A stretch of DNA of 64,000 nt from Rallus limicola (Eukaryota > Chordata > Aves > Gruiformes > Rallidae), in NCBI GenBank assembly GCA_022605955.1, contig JAKCOZ010000081.1:1178001-1242000 (forward strand), read 5' to 3'. Shown piece by piece: positions 1 to 12,202 of the stretch. The notes beneath the pieces were generated by a model. The model was not told the origin of the DNA, made no database searches, and saw only the letters and a list, made by a program, of their open reading frames with translations. Each line of letters starts with the position of its first letter. Within the stretch, counting starts at the first letter, position 1. Position numbers and translations under genes: made by a program.

Positions 1-729
1 GCAGGTGACAACGGTGTGGAGCAAAGTCCTGGCAGCCACGGGCAAAGCTCGTCCTCCAGCGGGATGCAGGTAAATGCTCAGTGCCAGGCTGTGCCAGGGA
101 GAGGCTGGCTTTTGGGGATGGGTCCCTCAGCCCTGCATTGGAAGGTGGCCAGGAAATGCAGCCCCTCTGCCTCTGCTCTGGAGAAAAGCCCGGTCAGCCC
201 TGGCCAGGCAGGAGGTCACAAGGATGGAGCTGGGACTGCTGGCTGTCCTGCTCTGTGCTGCCCGCTGAGCATGAGGAATCCCACACTCTCTGCCTGCACA
301 AACACCTGGCATGTGGGCTTCAGGACGTCTTTCCCCCCCTGTGGGCTCTGCCAGGCACAGGAGAGGGGGTTTGCAGGGCTGTGCTGACACACATCCCTCT
401 ACTCGCTTCAAGGGAACCAGGATCTTAAAGGGAATGTGAGATGACAAGCAGCTGGGGGGGATGTTATTTTGGGCCTGCTCATTCCTGTGGTCAGAGATCA
501 CTTCCACAGATCTCTGGGAAATAAAAGGGAAGCCCTGGGGCCGTTGGTCAAACTGGCGTGGGGACAGAGGCCGTTTCTTGGACTTCTTCAGTACTGGTGA
601 GTAATGGGGCTCGTCGCCAGGAGCAGTAAACAAGCTGCTAATTTTTCAAACACTGCCTCAGCAGCATCCCTGGCCTCTACAGCCACTCACCAAAACAGTT
701 ATGTCTGGCTTTCAGCCCCACTGTGGTTC
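1..729. other. No gene seen
   Basis: Only short overlapping frames without recognisable protein sequence. No repeat or RNA gene is visible. Confidence 0.6.
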
Positions 730-1262
730 TCACCTGGACCTCAACTGCAGTGCTGTGTCCAGCTCTGGGTCCTCAGCACAAGAAGGACATGGATCTGTTG
801 GAGCAGGTCCAGAGGAGACCACAAAAATGATCCAAGGGCTGGAGCAGCTCTGCTGTGAAGCCAGGCTGGGAGAGTTGGGCTGGTTCAGCCTGGAGAAGAG
901 AAGGCTCCGGGGAACCTTAGAGCAGCCTTCCAGTGCCTGAAAGGTGCCTATAAGAAATCTGGGGATGAACTGTCCATGAGGGCATGGAGTGATAGGATGA
1001 AGGGTGATGGTTTTAAACTCAAAAAGGGGAGACTGAGGTTGGATATTAGGAAAGCATTCTTCACTCTGAGGGTGTTGGATCACTGGCACAGGCTGCCCAG
1101 AGAGGTGGTGGAGGCCCCATCCCTGGAGATATTCAAGGTCAGGCTGGATGGGGCTCTGAGCGACCTGATCTAGTGAAGATGTCCCTGCTCACTGCAGGGT
1201 GGGACTAGACAGCCTCTAAAAGCCCCTTCTAACCTTACAAATTCCATGATTCTCTGATTCTG
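730..1262 (+). mobile_element. CR1 LINE, 3' part, older copy
   Basis: This 5'-truncated CR1 covers the end of ORF2 and the 3'UTR. It contains the familiar CAGCTCTGGG, TTCAGCCTGGAGAAGAGAAG and GGCTGCCCAGAGAGGTGGT words and ends in ATTC-octamer repeats (ATTCCATG, ATTCTCTG, ATTCTG). Stops interrupt the reading frame, so it is inactive. It lies about 1 kb upstream of TCIM. Confidence 0.92.
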
Positions 1263-1354
1263 GGCTATGTTTAGTTGTGCCCGAGCAGTACCAGGTTGCT
1301 AAGCCCAGGTCAGAGCTGCCCCCTCACAGCCCATGGCCCCAGCGAGGGAACAGC

Positions 1355-1460
1355 AGAGTCACTGAATATCTTGAGCCTGAAGGGACCCGCAGGGATCATC
1401 GGGTCCAGCTCTGTGCTCCTCACAGGAGCACCTATAACCAGTCCATGTGAGGCAGAGCGA
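1355..1460 (-). mobile_element. CR1 fragment (3' end), degraded
   Basis: The plus-strand text GAAGGGACCCGCAGGGATCATCGGGTCC is the reverse of a CR1 3' end. The octamer tail is eroded (CACTGAATATC). Both boundaries are approximate. Confidence 0.55.
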
Positions 1461-2198
1461 GTCCTCCCAGCCCAAGGGCTTGGTGTTGGCCAAGGGTGGG
1501 GTGGAGAGCAGAGCCTCTTTTGGAGCACAGGAACTGCACCAGTGAGTTGGAATTAAAGAAAAAGGACACTGGAGGCAGGAGCAACAACCTGCAGTGTGCT
1601 GTTGCTGCAGCACAGCATGCACTTGGGTGGTGGGGAGAGAGGGGGGGGTGGTTTACCTGCTGCAGGAGTGTGACATCCCCAGGAGGTAACATCAGAGGAT
1701 GCTATGGCTCAGCTGCCTTTGGGAAAGCACTTGCACTTAGGAAATACAGCTTTGTGAGTCCCACACATGCCGTTCATCACCCAGGAAGCAGCAGAAAGCA
1801 TCCCATGCCCAGACCTGAGCAGGTTTTGCTGTATGACAGAGACAGGCTCACAGCTAGCACAGCTTGCCAGCATCCTGCTAGTCCTCACCGGGTGTTTTAC
1901 CTGTCCCTTATATTATATATGCTGAATGTGGTGCTCTCCCATATGTACAAAAGGCCACGAGCAGAGTTTGAGCTGAATGAGCCCCGAGTCCCACGGCGAC
2001 GCCTGAAGCTGCCTGAAGCCTGTTTCACAGTGGGATGAAGAGAAAACCATCCCCAGAGGAAACGGGAAGCTTTTCATCTGCACGGCAGAGGAGAGTTGGC
2101 AGCTTAACTGTTAAACTCGCCTGTGACTGCTCAGTGTTGACATCAGCATGATCTCATCACTGTAACTTGAGCCGTCCGGCTTTTTTCTCCAGGCTGCC
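1461..2198. other. TCIM upstream region
   Basis: No second gene. It holds an AT-rich patch near 1910-1925 and, in the last 150 bases, the CRE/AP-1-like and GAAA-type motifs described with the TATA-like box. The rest is unassigned. Confidence 0.55.
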
Positions 2199-2206
2199 TT
2201 TAAATA
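2199..2206 (+). promoter_or_regulatory. TATA-like box of TCIM
   Basis: TTTAAATA lies 75-82 bases before the ATG. Initiation about 25-30 bases downstream would fall near 2228-2236 and give a 5' leader of roughly 45-50 nt with no intron. Upstream, a CRE/AP-1-like TGACATCA (2138-2145) and a GAAA-type motif (GAGGAAACGGGAAG, 2057-2070) are possible inducible elements, which would suit an immune-responsive gene. These assignments rest on motif and spacing only. Confidence 0.5.
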
Positions 2207-2280
2207 CAGGTCCTGGGAGCCAGCACAGCACCGATCCCTGTGAGCAGAGCCCAGGGCGAACCAGGCAGCACCCCACGTAG

Positions 2281-2601
2281 ATGAAAGCACAGAGAAGCTG
2301 CAGAACCCCAGCCATGTCCACATCCCTGCGAGTGAGCCCCTCGGTCCACGGCTACCGCTTTGACACAGCCCTGAGGAAGAAAGCCGTGGCCAACATCTTC
2401 GAAAGCATCAACGAGGAGTCCCTACAGAAACTCTTCAAGAACTCTGGGGACAAGAAGGCAGAGGAAAGAGCCAAGATAATCCTCGCCACCGACCAGGACT
2501 TGGAGGAGAAAACGAGAGCATTGATGGCTCTAAAGCAGAGGCGAAAAGACAAGCTGCTCCAGTTCCTGACGTTTCGGAAATACTCCATTAAAGTGCCCTG
2601 A
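2281..2601 (+). CDS. TCIM: TCIM ortholog (transcriptional and immune response regulator; C8orf4/TC1)
   Basis: This is a complete single-exon ORF of 106 residues, the same length as mammalian TCIM as I remember it. Signature stretches are STSLRVSPSVHGY (about residues 13-25), NSGDKKAEERAKII (about 54-67), EKTRALMALKQR (about 76-87) and the C-terminus KYSIKVP, where the human protein ends in H. It has no signal peptide or membrane segment and is Lys/Arg-rich, as expected for a small nuclear regulator. In mammals TCIM binds Chibby (CBY1) and relieves its inhibition of beta-catenin, raising Wnt target expression; it is also linked to NF-kB responses and haematopoietic cells. A TAG lies directly before the first ATG in the same frame, so the ORF cannot start further upstream. 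A second ATG at codon 12 (2314) has a better Kozak context. No other gene in the window accompanies it. Confidence 0.97.
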   Translation: MKAQRSCRTPAMSTSLRVSPSVHGYRFDTALRKKAVANIFESINEESLQKLFKNSGDKKAEERAKIILATDQDLEEKTRALMALKQRRKDKLLQFLTFRKYSIKVP

Positions 2602-2684
2602 ACTGGCACAGGGAGCAGGAATGGAGCCCAAACCTCTCGGGATGGGACTGTCTGTGACCTCCTGCCGCTCACGGCACACTCAGC

Positions 2685-2830
2685 TGCCCCGCGAACCGCT
2701 GCCGGGACCGGGGGCCTGACGTGACCACCCGCGGGTCTCCAGCCCCACTGCGCACACCGCGAACCGCGGTGCCGACGGCAGCATCACTCCGGACCGCAGC
2801 ATCGCCGCAGATGGCAGCGCTGGCGGCCAG
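2685..2830. other. CpG-dense patch just downstream of the TCIM stop codon
   Basis: About 150 bases carry many CG dinucleotides, including a repeated CGCGAACCGC-like word near 2690 and 2757. The sequence around the TATA-like box has few CG dinucleotides. It may be a small CpG island inside the 3'UTR. Confidence 0.6.
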
Positions 2831-3384
2831 AAGCTCCCAGCAGGAAGCAGCAGGCTCCTTTGGGAAGCCATGGGACTGAGCCATGAGGAGACCCCACGCC
2901 TGGGCACCACTCGAGACCTTCTGATGGACTCGGTGTTTACTGACTGCACCTCTGTGCTTCACCTGAGCCCTGGCTCACCTGGGCACTGTGGGCAAGGAGG
3001 GAGGTTCTGAGGGCTGAGCAGCTGCTGCCCAGGGGGGTGTCACTTGCTGAAATGCCTGGAGGTGCACCGTGTAGGTGCAGCCAGTTCAACCTTCAGGGAA
3101 GGCATTTGCTCTAGAGATGTACCTGTACCTTTGCTGAGCTGTATGCGTGCCGTACACAGTTTGCACAGGAGTGAGGATGATGATGATGATGCAGTTCCCT
3201 GAATTTACTGTGAAGTTCCTTAATGTTTCGTTCACTCCCCATTAACACTAAAAATCTAATTATCATCCCTACAGTTTGCATTTGTATAGGTTACAATAGC
3301 TATTAGATGAGCACTTCGTGGTATTATTTTATGGCATTATTATTATATCAATTATAATTTATTGCAAACGGCGATCTGAAATTG

Positions 3385-3390
3385 AATAAA
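3385..3390 (+). terminator. Polyadenylation signal AATAAA of TCIM
   Basis: A canonical AATAAA follows the AT-rich tail, with T/G-rich sequence about 25 bases further on (CTTGTATG near 3413). Cleavage is expected around 3400-3410. It is the first canonical AATAAA I see after the TCIM stop codon on this strand. Confidence 0.65.
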
Positions 3391-3405
3391 TTATGAAGTC
3401 AATAG

Positions 3406-5305
3406 AATTCCTCTTGTATGAAATGCTCAATTCTCCTGGAGGAGTGGGGTTATACTCTTGTGGTCGTTTCATATGGGTTCTGTTTTAAGAGCAGGCTGCC
3501 TGCACCTCTTCTTAGCTCCCAGGGGTGGGTTTGGCAGCCTGGAGCACCCTGCAGACCCACCATCCAGTCCAGCACCATCAGAGTTTGACCCGCAGTTGCT
3601 GTGGCCACTCTGGCATTCCCGGAAAGATGGCACCAAGTGTAACTGTAAATCAGGCTCAACTGCTAGCTTCCTCTGTGTAACGCAGGAGAATTGCATCTTT
3701 TGCACTAGTGTAACAGAAAAATCCAGTTAGAAAATGACCAGTTCTGAGCTGCAGCGAGCTAAGATGCTCCTCAGGCTCTTGGCACTCTTGCAAAGCAGAC
3801 AGAGGCCTTGGACTTGGCTCCCCATCATCCAAAGAAACAGAAGTGAGTTATGAACGCTTTGGCAGCGGAACTGGACTCAGTTTTCCTGCGGGCTATGCCA
3901 TCCCATCATGATAGAGTACACAGAAAACACTTTAAATAGCCAAGACCAGATATTTATAAGCATGTCCTCTAATAACCTCTGGTTCCAAAAAATCAAACAT
4001 TCCCATGACTGCTTGGAGCAACAGAGATAAAACAATTCCGAGGAATCACAGATCAGCTGGGGGGCTCTTTGCTTACAGTAAAACCTCCAGATTGCCCATA
4101 ACTCAAGGATACTAGAAGTAATTCTTGAAATCACTTAATAGGATAGATAATTGTAATTATTTATAGCACAACAAAGCAGATCCAAGCATTCCCCACAAGC
4201 ACCACGCTTGGGAATGCAATGCTCAGTGTGCAGATCATTGCTGGCTCCCCCAACTATCCCAGCACAGCACCGGCTTCCTGAAAGCAGGAGGTGGGAAAGG
4301 AGGAGGTGGGAAAGCATCCACGGCCAGCAGTGCAACAGAGAGGCTGGAGAGCCCCTCCGGGCACCCCTGCCCCGTGCTCCTGTCACTCCCATCACTCCCA
4401 TCGCTCCCACGCTCAGCATCAGCTACGGAGTGCTGGCAGGGGCAGGGGAGGGGTGACACATCGTGGTCCCTCCTCCCACAGATAGAGGGTCACACAGGTT
4501 TGGGATGACCCTTTTCCTAAGGACCTCCTAAGGTTTTCCAGAACTGTCCCTCACTCAGAAACATCTGCCTCAGGGTGGGATTCAGTCCAGAGGCAGCTGC
4601 CAGTTTTCCGGCATTCATCCCGTTCCAGCGCAGCGTCCCACACAGCTGCTGCTGTCTCACCCGCTCATGACACATCCCCACAAACACAGTGACACAAACT
4701 GCCTACAACAGCAGTTTCCAAAAAAGGCCAAACCGGGATGGTGAGCGGCTGCTGCAGCTCAGGACGCTGCCGCCACCCCACTGCTCCTGGCACTTGGACG
4801 CAGCCTTTCCCCCAGCTCCCACAGGATTTTCCTTTCAGGGCCATTTCTTGGGTTAGAAACACTCATAAACAGAAACCAGTGGGGCGAGGCACCCACAAAT
4901 CCCTCTGGGGTGTGGTATGTGATAGGAGCCTGACACCCCTGCTTCAAGAGGATGCTCTCAGCCCCCTTCTCTAGGTACCAAATTAGCTTTCTGCTCTCCC
5001 ACCGCTTTCCAGCGCCCTGAGTGTGCTGCTGGGACTTCGCTCACCGCCCTCCCCTGCCCTGGATCATTGAGCTTTCCACAGTCTTGCCACTGTCTTGGCC
5101 CCCAAGACTGAACCACACTCCCTGCCCCCAAGGAGCCAAGGTGTGCCAAGGGAAGGGCTGATGCTCTGGCATCATGTGGGTGGGGAGAGAGGCTGATGGC
5201 AGGACACGCATGAGGGTGCTGGCACTGTGAGACTCAGGCAGAATCGCTGCCGGGCTCCACACCAGACCCATGGCCCCTCACATGTAACCATCATTAAAAC
5301 ACGCA
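3406..5305. other. No gene seen downstream of TCIM
   Basis: Unique sequence with AT-rich stretches at about 3880-4160 and a small duplication of the word GGAGGTGGGAAAG near 4290-4315. I see no coding signal. Confidence 0.55.
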
Positions 5306-5615
5306 TCATAGAATCAGAGAATCCCAGCCTGGTCTGGGTTGGGAGGGACCCCAAGGATCACAGAGCTCCAACCCCCTGCCACAGGCAGGGACACCAACCT
5401 CCAGGCCTGGAGCTACACAAGGTTGCCCAGGGCCCCAGCCAACCTGGCCTTGAACACCCCCAGGGACGGGGCACCCACCCCCTCTCTGGGCAGCCTGTTC
5501 CAGCCCCTCACCACTCTCCCTGTAAAGAACTTGCCCCTAAGATCTAATTTAAACCTTCCCTCCTCCAGCTTTAATCCATTCTCCTTTGTCCTGCCATTGT
5601 CTATCCATCCAGAAC
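5306..5615 (-). mobile_element. CR1 LINE, 3' part
   Basis: Reading the minus strand, it ends in octamers (plus-strand TCATAGAATCAGAGAATCCC at 5306). The body matches the copies at 28.3, 48.8 and 52.1 kb through the segment equivalent to GGGCACCCACCCCCTCTCTG, then decays near 5580-5615. It is 5'-truncated and has no coding capacity. Confidence 0.93.
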
Positions 5616-8600
5616 CTGCCCACCAGGAAGCACAGATCTGCTGGGGGGTGACAGTCCCTTTGGAGGCTGCAGCCCCTCATTTCCCCAGGCAGAGATGTCC
5701 CCTGCAATACCCAGCTGCATCAGGACACCCTCACCCTGACTCAAGCCGTGATCCCTCCGGTTCCTGTATCACACCCAGCCCAACACTGCTGCATCATCCA
5801 CAAACTTTCTTTCCTTGTAAAAAGTGAATCTGCAGGAAGCCATGAGCACATCCAACAGAGCACCATGGGCTGAAGGAATTGCTGCTGGCATGTCTTATGA
5901 TTGCCCTGACCTTCCTGCTCACAAATATTCTATTACATGATTGATAAGACCCTGTGCCTTAGGGACTTTATAGTCTCCTTCACCTCGTTACAGCTAAATT
6001 ATTGACTCAAGTGGCATCCCTGATAAATAAAGGCTGCTTATAAAAATGTTATGTGTCTAGTGGACTTTTACAATGGGAAAAGGCAGCTTTCCTTAGTCAC
6101 AGCCTGCATGGGGTGTTTTGGCAGCTCTGTGCTCCATGGACAGCAGCATCTCGTGTGGGCTCAGGACAGACTGTCATCTGCTGTGACCAAAGGTTTGCCA
6201 GGGAGAGCTGGAGGGACAGATGTCCAACCATCGCAGGTCCCTCACATGGTGCTGCCTGCACCTGGACCCGACCCAGGCAATCCGCTGCTCATGGCAGCCG
6301 GATGCTCAGAGGGGTGAGGCCGAGCCAAGCAGCACCACGGGTACCAAGCACCCACCCCACTCTTTGATCCGTGCAGGGGGGTGCGGGAGGGCAGGTCACC
6401 CGCATTGTGCCGGGTCCTTCCTGAGCGCTCGGTGCCGCAGACTCCGTGTCTGTCCTGGGCCAGCCCGGCAGCGCTCCTGCCAGACGCAGGGCCCATTGTC
6501 AGCCTCCCCACCCAACAAACAGAGGAAAAGGCTGTTCAAGGCATTTCCTCCCTCCAGGAGCCGGGCGTTTCCATTAATTCTTCTCCATGAGTCAAACTGG
6601 CTGTACTGGGTGTCCCTCTGTCTCAGCATCCTGAGGAACATGCGTCTGAATAGCTAATTTTATCTAGCTTTCCTAATGCTCTGCCGTAGAGAGGAGCACA
6701 GCCCAGGGGGTGCACAGGCACCCCCAGCTCAAGAGGCCATGCTGGTGTGCTCCCCTCTGCCAGCAGCTGGGGAGAAGCCCCAGAAAGCTAGGACAACAAA
6801 GCAGAAGGCTTTTCCATGCAAGCTCTGGTTGGACAGGCACCTACAGCTTGTAGGGTGCTGAAACAGCCCAAAGCATGAGGAGAGGGCAGGAGGCAGTGCA
6901 GAGGTGCCACACTCTGTGCCCCCATCGAATAACCCCCATCTGTCCAAAACACCTCTCTTGCAGCCATCCTGATGATGGGAAGACGGTGTTGTAACACCAC
7001 AGTGCAGCGTGGCTTGTGTCCTCTGAGGTTGGACAGGGATGGGAACGTTCTGCAGGGTCTGGACACCCCGTACCGTGACCTGAAATTCCTGGTGAAGTCA
7101 AACACAGAGGGACCAGAGCTCCTGGGGCAGTGTTTGTGTGTGAGGGGGCACACAGGGTGCTCCAACCCCGCCTGGGCACATTTCCCTTCCACACCATTGA
7201 GCAATGACCATTGACCGTTGGGCTCAACGTGTCTGTTTCGCTGGAGGGACAAACTCCCCCCTCGCAAAGAGGCAGTTCAGCACCCTGGGTGCCAGACCCC
7301 ACTGCCTTCGGTGCTGCATCATGGCACACTGCCTGCCCATGAAGGGCTTGGGAAACCCCTGGCTCCCTTGGGAACCTGGGAAGGGACATGGGTGGATGGG
7401 ATGGAGGAGGCACAGCGGGCAGATGGACTCATCCAGCCTCCTCCAGGAAGGAGGAGCGCCCAGGTTGGCAAATCCAGCTCAGCATCAGAAGGTGTGGACC
7501 AGGACAAGGGGCTTGTGGGAAAAGGCACAGATAATGTGTATTTCATCTGTAGCTGCCAAAGAAAAAACTCTGCTATAAAGCGTGTTAAATGTGAGTGAAG
7601 AGCTGTAACACAGTGAGATTTACAGTTGGGTTTGGGTGGTTTTCACTGAAAAGACCTGGGGTGTCAAGGCACGAAAGCCTCACGTGCAGCAAAGTGGTGC
7701 TCCAGTGTCACTTGCAAGTGACAGACAAGGCTACTTCTGAGAAGAAAAGCCATTGAAATCCTGCAGCCAACAGGAGATGACACAGTTGTCACTCATCTTT
7801 GCTAGAAAATGAAAGGCTATGACCAGAATCCCAGTGCACAGCCCTGGTGAAAGCCCTCATCATGGCTGAGTGGCACACAGCCGGTGCACCAGGCATGGCA
7901 TGGTGATGCTCTCAGTTTCTGTAAGCACTGAAGTCACCCCCACCCAACAGCAAGCACTGCAGAAGCCACTGCTCATAAGGGATGTCAAGCCCCCCAGGGC
8001 ATTTCTACATGCTGATGTACAGGACCAGTTATTCCAGGATGTCTGCTCTGCACAGGGACTCCACAGGAGGGTGCAGGTTCGGGGCCGGGAGGGCTGGTGT
8101 GAAGGTGGCCTGTGGGCTCCCTCCCATGCCAGGAGGTTTTTATGGCACATGCCTTCCTGGGAGGAGGGGAGGAAGGGGGTCTGGGTGGTGAATCAGAGCT
8201 GAGCCAGGGAGCTGCCTCCTCCCAGACTTCAGCTACTTGGGCTGCTCCAGGCGCCCACATACAGGGAGCATCATCGAGTGGAGGCTCCAGTAACTGAGCA
8301 ACAGCTGGGACTTGCACCACATGGAAAACCATGACCAAGCACGGGCACAGGGCTGGGTGAGCTCACTGACACACACACCAAAGGTTCCCAAAGCACCTGG
8401 AGGGAAACAAAGTGGAGCACAGCCCTACCTGCTTCCTGCCTGCCTCCCTCCCATGGGGTGTCAGACCTAGCTGGGGTCTGAGCCAGGTCCGCACCACACT
8501 GGGGACAGATACTGCCTGGGGTAGCAAGAAGCTGTGTGAATGGTAGGAAGGGGCTACAGCAATGCAGCAGTGAAGCTTTTGGGGGTGTCCCCCAGCCTGG

Positions 8601-10673
8601 CCAGCCCAAGGCAGACCCCTTCCTGGGAGCTGTCTAGAGGGAGGGTTTTGTCAGTGCTGGGGGTCCCTTGGCTGCCCCAGCCCCACACCAACTTCCTCTC
8701 CTGATCCCAGAGGTCAGGGATGTCCCACATACCTGGGGGGGGGAGGGGGAAGCAGCAGCGATGCCCCTGGCTGTTGACCGAAGGGGGATGTCCCTTCTGC
8801 AGGCACCAGCCACACTACGGCTCGGTGCTCCAGTGCCTGCAAGCAGGTCCAGTTCCCAGCACCGTGGCTCAGACTGGCTTTTGTGGCACTGTGGTCCAGG
8901 CAGGGCTCCAGCCCCACTCAGCACCCAGCACCCTCCCAGGAAACACACATCGCCAGGTGGCTGCAGTGGTTCCTCCAGCATCCTGAGGCTCTCCCACAGC
9001 ACTGGGGAAGGATCCCATTGTTTTAAACAACCCATGGCAGAAGACAATGAGGATTTGCATTGTCTTCACAAAATAAAGGTGCTGTTATGCCTCTCAGGAG
9101 AGGAAAAAAGCCATATAAACACCTCCCAATGCCCTGACATGATTCAAGGTACATTCCCCACCTGCTGCTTCTGCTTTGACATTGCATAATCGAAAGCAAA
9201 GAGAAGATTGTCCAATTCTGCTTCCCAGATTTGGATGTATTCTCCAACTGGGTTTCTATTTCAAATTCACCTGCCATCCTGACTGGGAAAAAAAAAAAGT
9301 TCAAATCCAGACACATATATTATTATTTCCCGCCCCCCCCCCTTCCCTCTCTCTGAACTGTAAAGTACGAGACACAATTTATCATTTCACAAATGTGCCA
9401 ACGAGCCATCACAGACCCTTTGGCTCTGCCAGAATTTTGGGGAGGCTCAGATTTACATCCAACCACCCCCACCAAAGTGTCATTTTCTGGGCCCGTTTAC
9501 AGAATGACTGCACGGGGCTGCCAGGGTGGGTTCAAGGGCAAACCTACAACTCAAAAGGCATATCAAAATCTTGACCTGAGAGAAGCCCATGGAAAAAATC
9601 CAAGCAGCTTGAAGGATTTTTGGACAGAAGTAACAAACCTTGAATGTATTCTGCAGAGAGTGCTGCCAAACATACGCTGCTTTTCTCCTGGTTCTAACAT
9701 AAGCCTCTCACTAAACACTTGTATCTGCAATAAAAATGATGCAGAAACGCATTGTGATGGTGGAGAGACTATTTATCAACATCAAGGACCAGGTTTTCCT
9801 GGCTAACTGGCCAAAAAAAGTAAAACACCTTTTCTTTTTTTAATAAAGTAAAATTAAAAAACCCCGAATGAATCATTATCTACCTTCTGGAATTCATTAT
9901 CTAAGGGTCAGAAGGGGAAAAAAAGCCCAGTGTTACCTTGAACCACCCCCCCTCCCTAGATGCTTAGGGACAAAACCACGTTTCTGCTTGGGTTAGCACT
10001 GCTGGCCCCCTCCCTGTTCCTCCCTTTGTTGCTCACCCACCAGCAGCCATTCCCAGCCACGTATGCCTGGAGAGATGCAGCCTGTGGCTGCTGGCTGAGA
10101 TCCCTAGAACGAGCATCCTGCGTGAAGCAACATGCACCTAAGCAGCAATTAATACCCAGACTGGGACATTCTAACAGCCTGTTCCCAGCTCTGACTGGCA
10201 CATACTTTATATCCTGTCTGTTAAGCTAAACACTTCATATTCCTCCCCCTGTATTATTCTTATACATTATTTCTTCTCCATCAGTGATATATTCAGCCCT
10301 CCCAAACCACACACGGGATAGAGGAGGGGGGATGTGCTGTGGGGTGAAGCTCTGGACCACGCTGCCTTTTAGGTGCACAGCAGCCCCACTGCAGAGGTGC
10401 AGGAGCCAGCGTGGGCGATGGGGATGCAGGAGGTCGGTTCTCCTTCAGGGAGGCTGTGTGGTTTCACTGGCTACTGGTCCTGGAGCAGGGATGGCCAGTG
10501 CCTCTGGTTTTGAGGCAGGAAATTATCAGGCGAGCACAAGGATGGCTCTGGGGAGTTAAGGGGCTCAACGATCTCCTTCTTCCCACATCACAGGTGGGAG
10601 CAGCTATGCTGAAGGAGCAAAGCTCTCCAGTTTTGAAGCAGGAGGCACACTGCCCAGCATGGGGCTCCCTGGA
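5616..10673. other. Gene-free unique sequence
   Basis: About 5 kb without a recognisable gene or mobile element. It has short homopolymers (C10 at 9333-9342, an A-run near 9287-9298) and AT-rich stretches near 5920-6050 and 9810-9900. Open frames up to 190 codons have no recognisable motif and overlap one another on both strands. Confidence 0.5.
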
Positions 10674-10891
10674 TGGGGCTGCATGGAGGGGCTGCATGGA
10701 GGGATGGAGGGGCTGCATGGAGGGGCTGCATGAAGGGATGGAGGGGCTGCATGAAGGGGCTGCACAGAAGGATGGAGGGGCTGCATGGAGGGGCTGCATG
10801 GAGGGATGGAGGGGCTGCACAGAAGGATGGAGGGGCTGCATGGAGAGATGGAAGGGCTGCATGGAAGGATGGAGGGGCTGCATGGAAGGGC
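10674..10891. repeat. Composite minisatellite of 13-nt and 8-nt modules
   Basis: The array is built from a 13-nt module GGGGCTGCATGGA and an 8-nt module GGGATGGA, combined as 13+13+8 and 13+8 units. There are about a dozen 13-nt modules, with variants GCATGAA and GCACAGAA. The open frames across it on both strands are products of the repeat and not genes. Confidence 0.9.
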
Positions 10892-12197
10892 TGTGCTGTT
10901 CCAGTCCCTGCAGTGGGAGACCCCAGGCTTACAGCAGTTCATCCCTGTCTGTGCCCCCCTTCCTTGGACCAAACCTCAGTAACCCCCTCCCGCCTCACAG
11001 CCAGGCACATCTCCTCCCTCCCAGGAGTGCCTGTGTTATAAACCTTTCCACGCTTGATTGCAGGCCTTACAGTTTGCCATAAGTAAATAAATTAGGTATA
11101 ATTTAATATTTGATTGTAAGATTTACTGTTCTATTCTTTACAGCTTCTCAGGTGGATGCCCAGTAATTGAGCTAAATGAAGAGCCCCATTAATTCCTGGC
11201 AGCGAGGAGCAGCTCTGGGTGCTGGATGCGGCGTGAGGCAGCACTGGCTTGGGAAACCTTCCACCACACCTCCAGCCTGGTCCCAGTCCCCTGGCATGGG
11301 GGAAGAGGCAGCTGCTCTTCACACCTTTAAGGGGGGGAAGCTATTGCTCTTTGCCTGTAATTAATGCCCAGAGCCACACACACCCATCACAGGGGGGGCA
11401 GAGTCCAGCTGCCTCCCAGAAACCCTGGCTTATTTTGGCACAAAACCCAGGGGTGACTTGAGGTCAGGTGTTGCAGACCAAAAATTCGCTTTGCTGTTGC
11501 TTTTGCGACCCTTTCATTGAGGATAATGTCACCTACAGCCATATCACACCCAAGCCAAGTGTTTGAACTTGAAACACTGTCCTGATGACTTCTAACAGCC
11601 CCCCTAGTGCTGAGCCCTGTTGTGTACCTGCCTTCAGCCCTTCAAACCAGGTTTTTGCTTACTACAAAATTAAACCAATCTCATCCTTTTGTGTACTATT
11701 TTAGGTCAAGAGCTCCTCTCAGCTCTCTAATCACGTTAATCTTTGTTCCAGCCATTGTGCAATCAGCAATGTTTGGGTCCTTCTTCAGAAAGGGTTCCAA
11801 CACAAGCCTTTAAACTGATTATTCCCAAGTGCCATCCTATGGGAATTATATTTGCAGCATGATCTCCTCCCAAGCAGCTTTAGATAAAAGCCTGTGGGTA
11901 TCAATGCCAGAGGATAGCTAACAAAATAATTCCAATTTTGTACTTGTTTTCTTGGTTTATCACTTCCCAGACCCTGCCCCTCTCATCACTTCATGTCATT
12001 GCTTAGTTTAACCCCAAGGTCTTGCTCTGGAGGGTGGAGAGGGATGTGGCTGGAGCCTTCATGCCCTGGAGATGCCCTCTGCTCTCCTGACCATTCCAAC
12101 GTGAGCCTCCTGCCCCGGGAAGAGGCAGGGATGGGCAGCAAAGGCTCTGCCTCCATCCTCAGGCGATGGCCATGGGTGTTCTCCACCTCTCTACTAC
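10892..12197. other. No gene seen
   Basis: An AT-rich stretch at 11060-11150 and another around 11640-11980 are the only visible structure. Confidence 0.5.
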
Positions 12198-12202
12198 AGC
12201 CC
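12198..12202. repeat. Left target-site duplication AGCCC of solo LTR
   Basis: AGCCC directly precedes the LTR and is repeated exactly after it at 12779-12783. A 5-bp duplication is usual for ERVL-type integration. Confidence 0.85.

Larger units (their letters stand above)
2602..3405 (+). other. TCIM 3'UTR (inferred)
   Basis: The region from the stop codon to just past the AATAAA at 3385 probably forms the 3'UTR. Its first part is GC- and CpG-rich (about 2680-2830). The last 220 bases are strongly AT-rich, with a short GAT array near 3176-3190 and AU-rich words such as TATTTTAT (about 3323-3331) and AATTTATTG (about 3357-3365). Those words could make the message unstable, as expected for a rapidly induced transcript. 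The extent is inferred from the polyadenylation signal alone. Confidence 0.6.

Noticed and set aside
10464..11082. Repeat-containing protein around the 10.7-kb minisatellite
   Set aside because: Open frames exist in several phases on both strands because the repeat lacks stop codons; there is no independent coding evidence.
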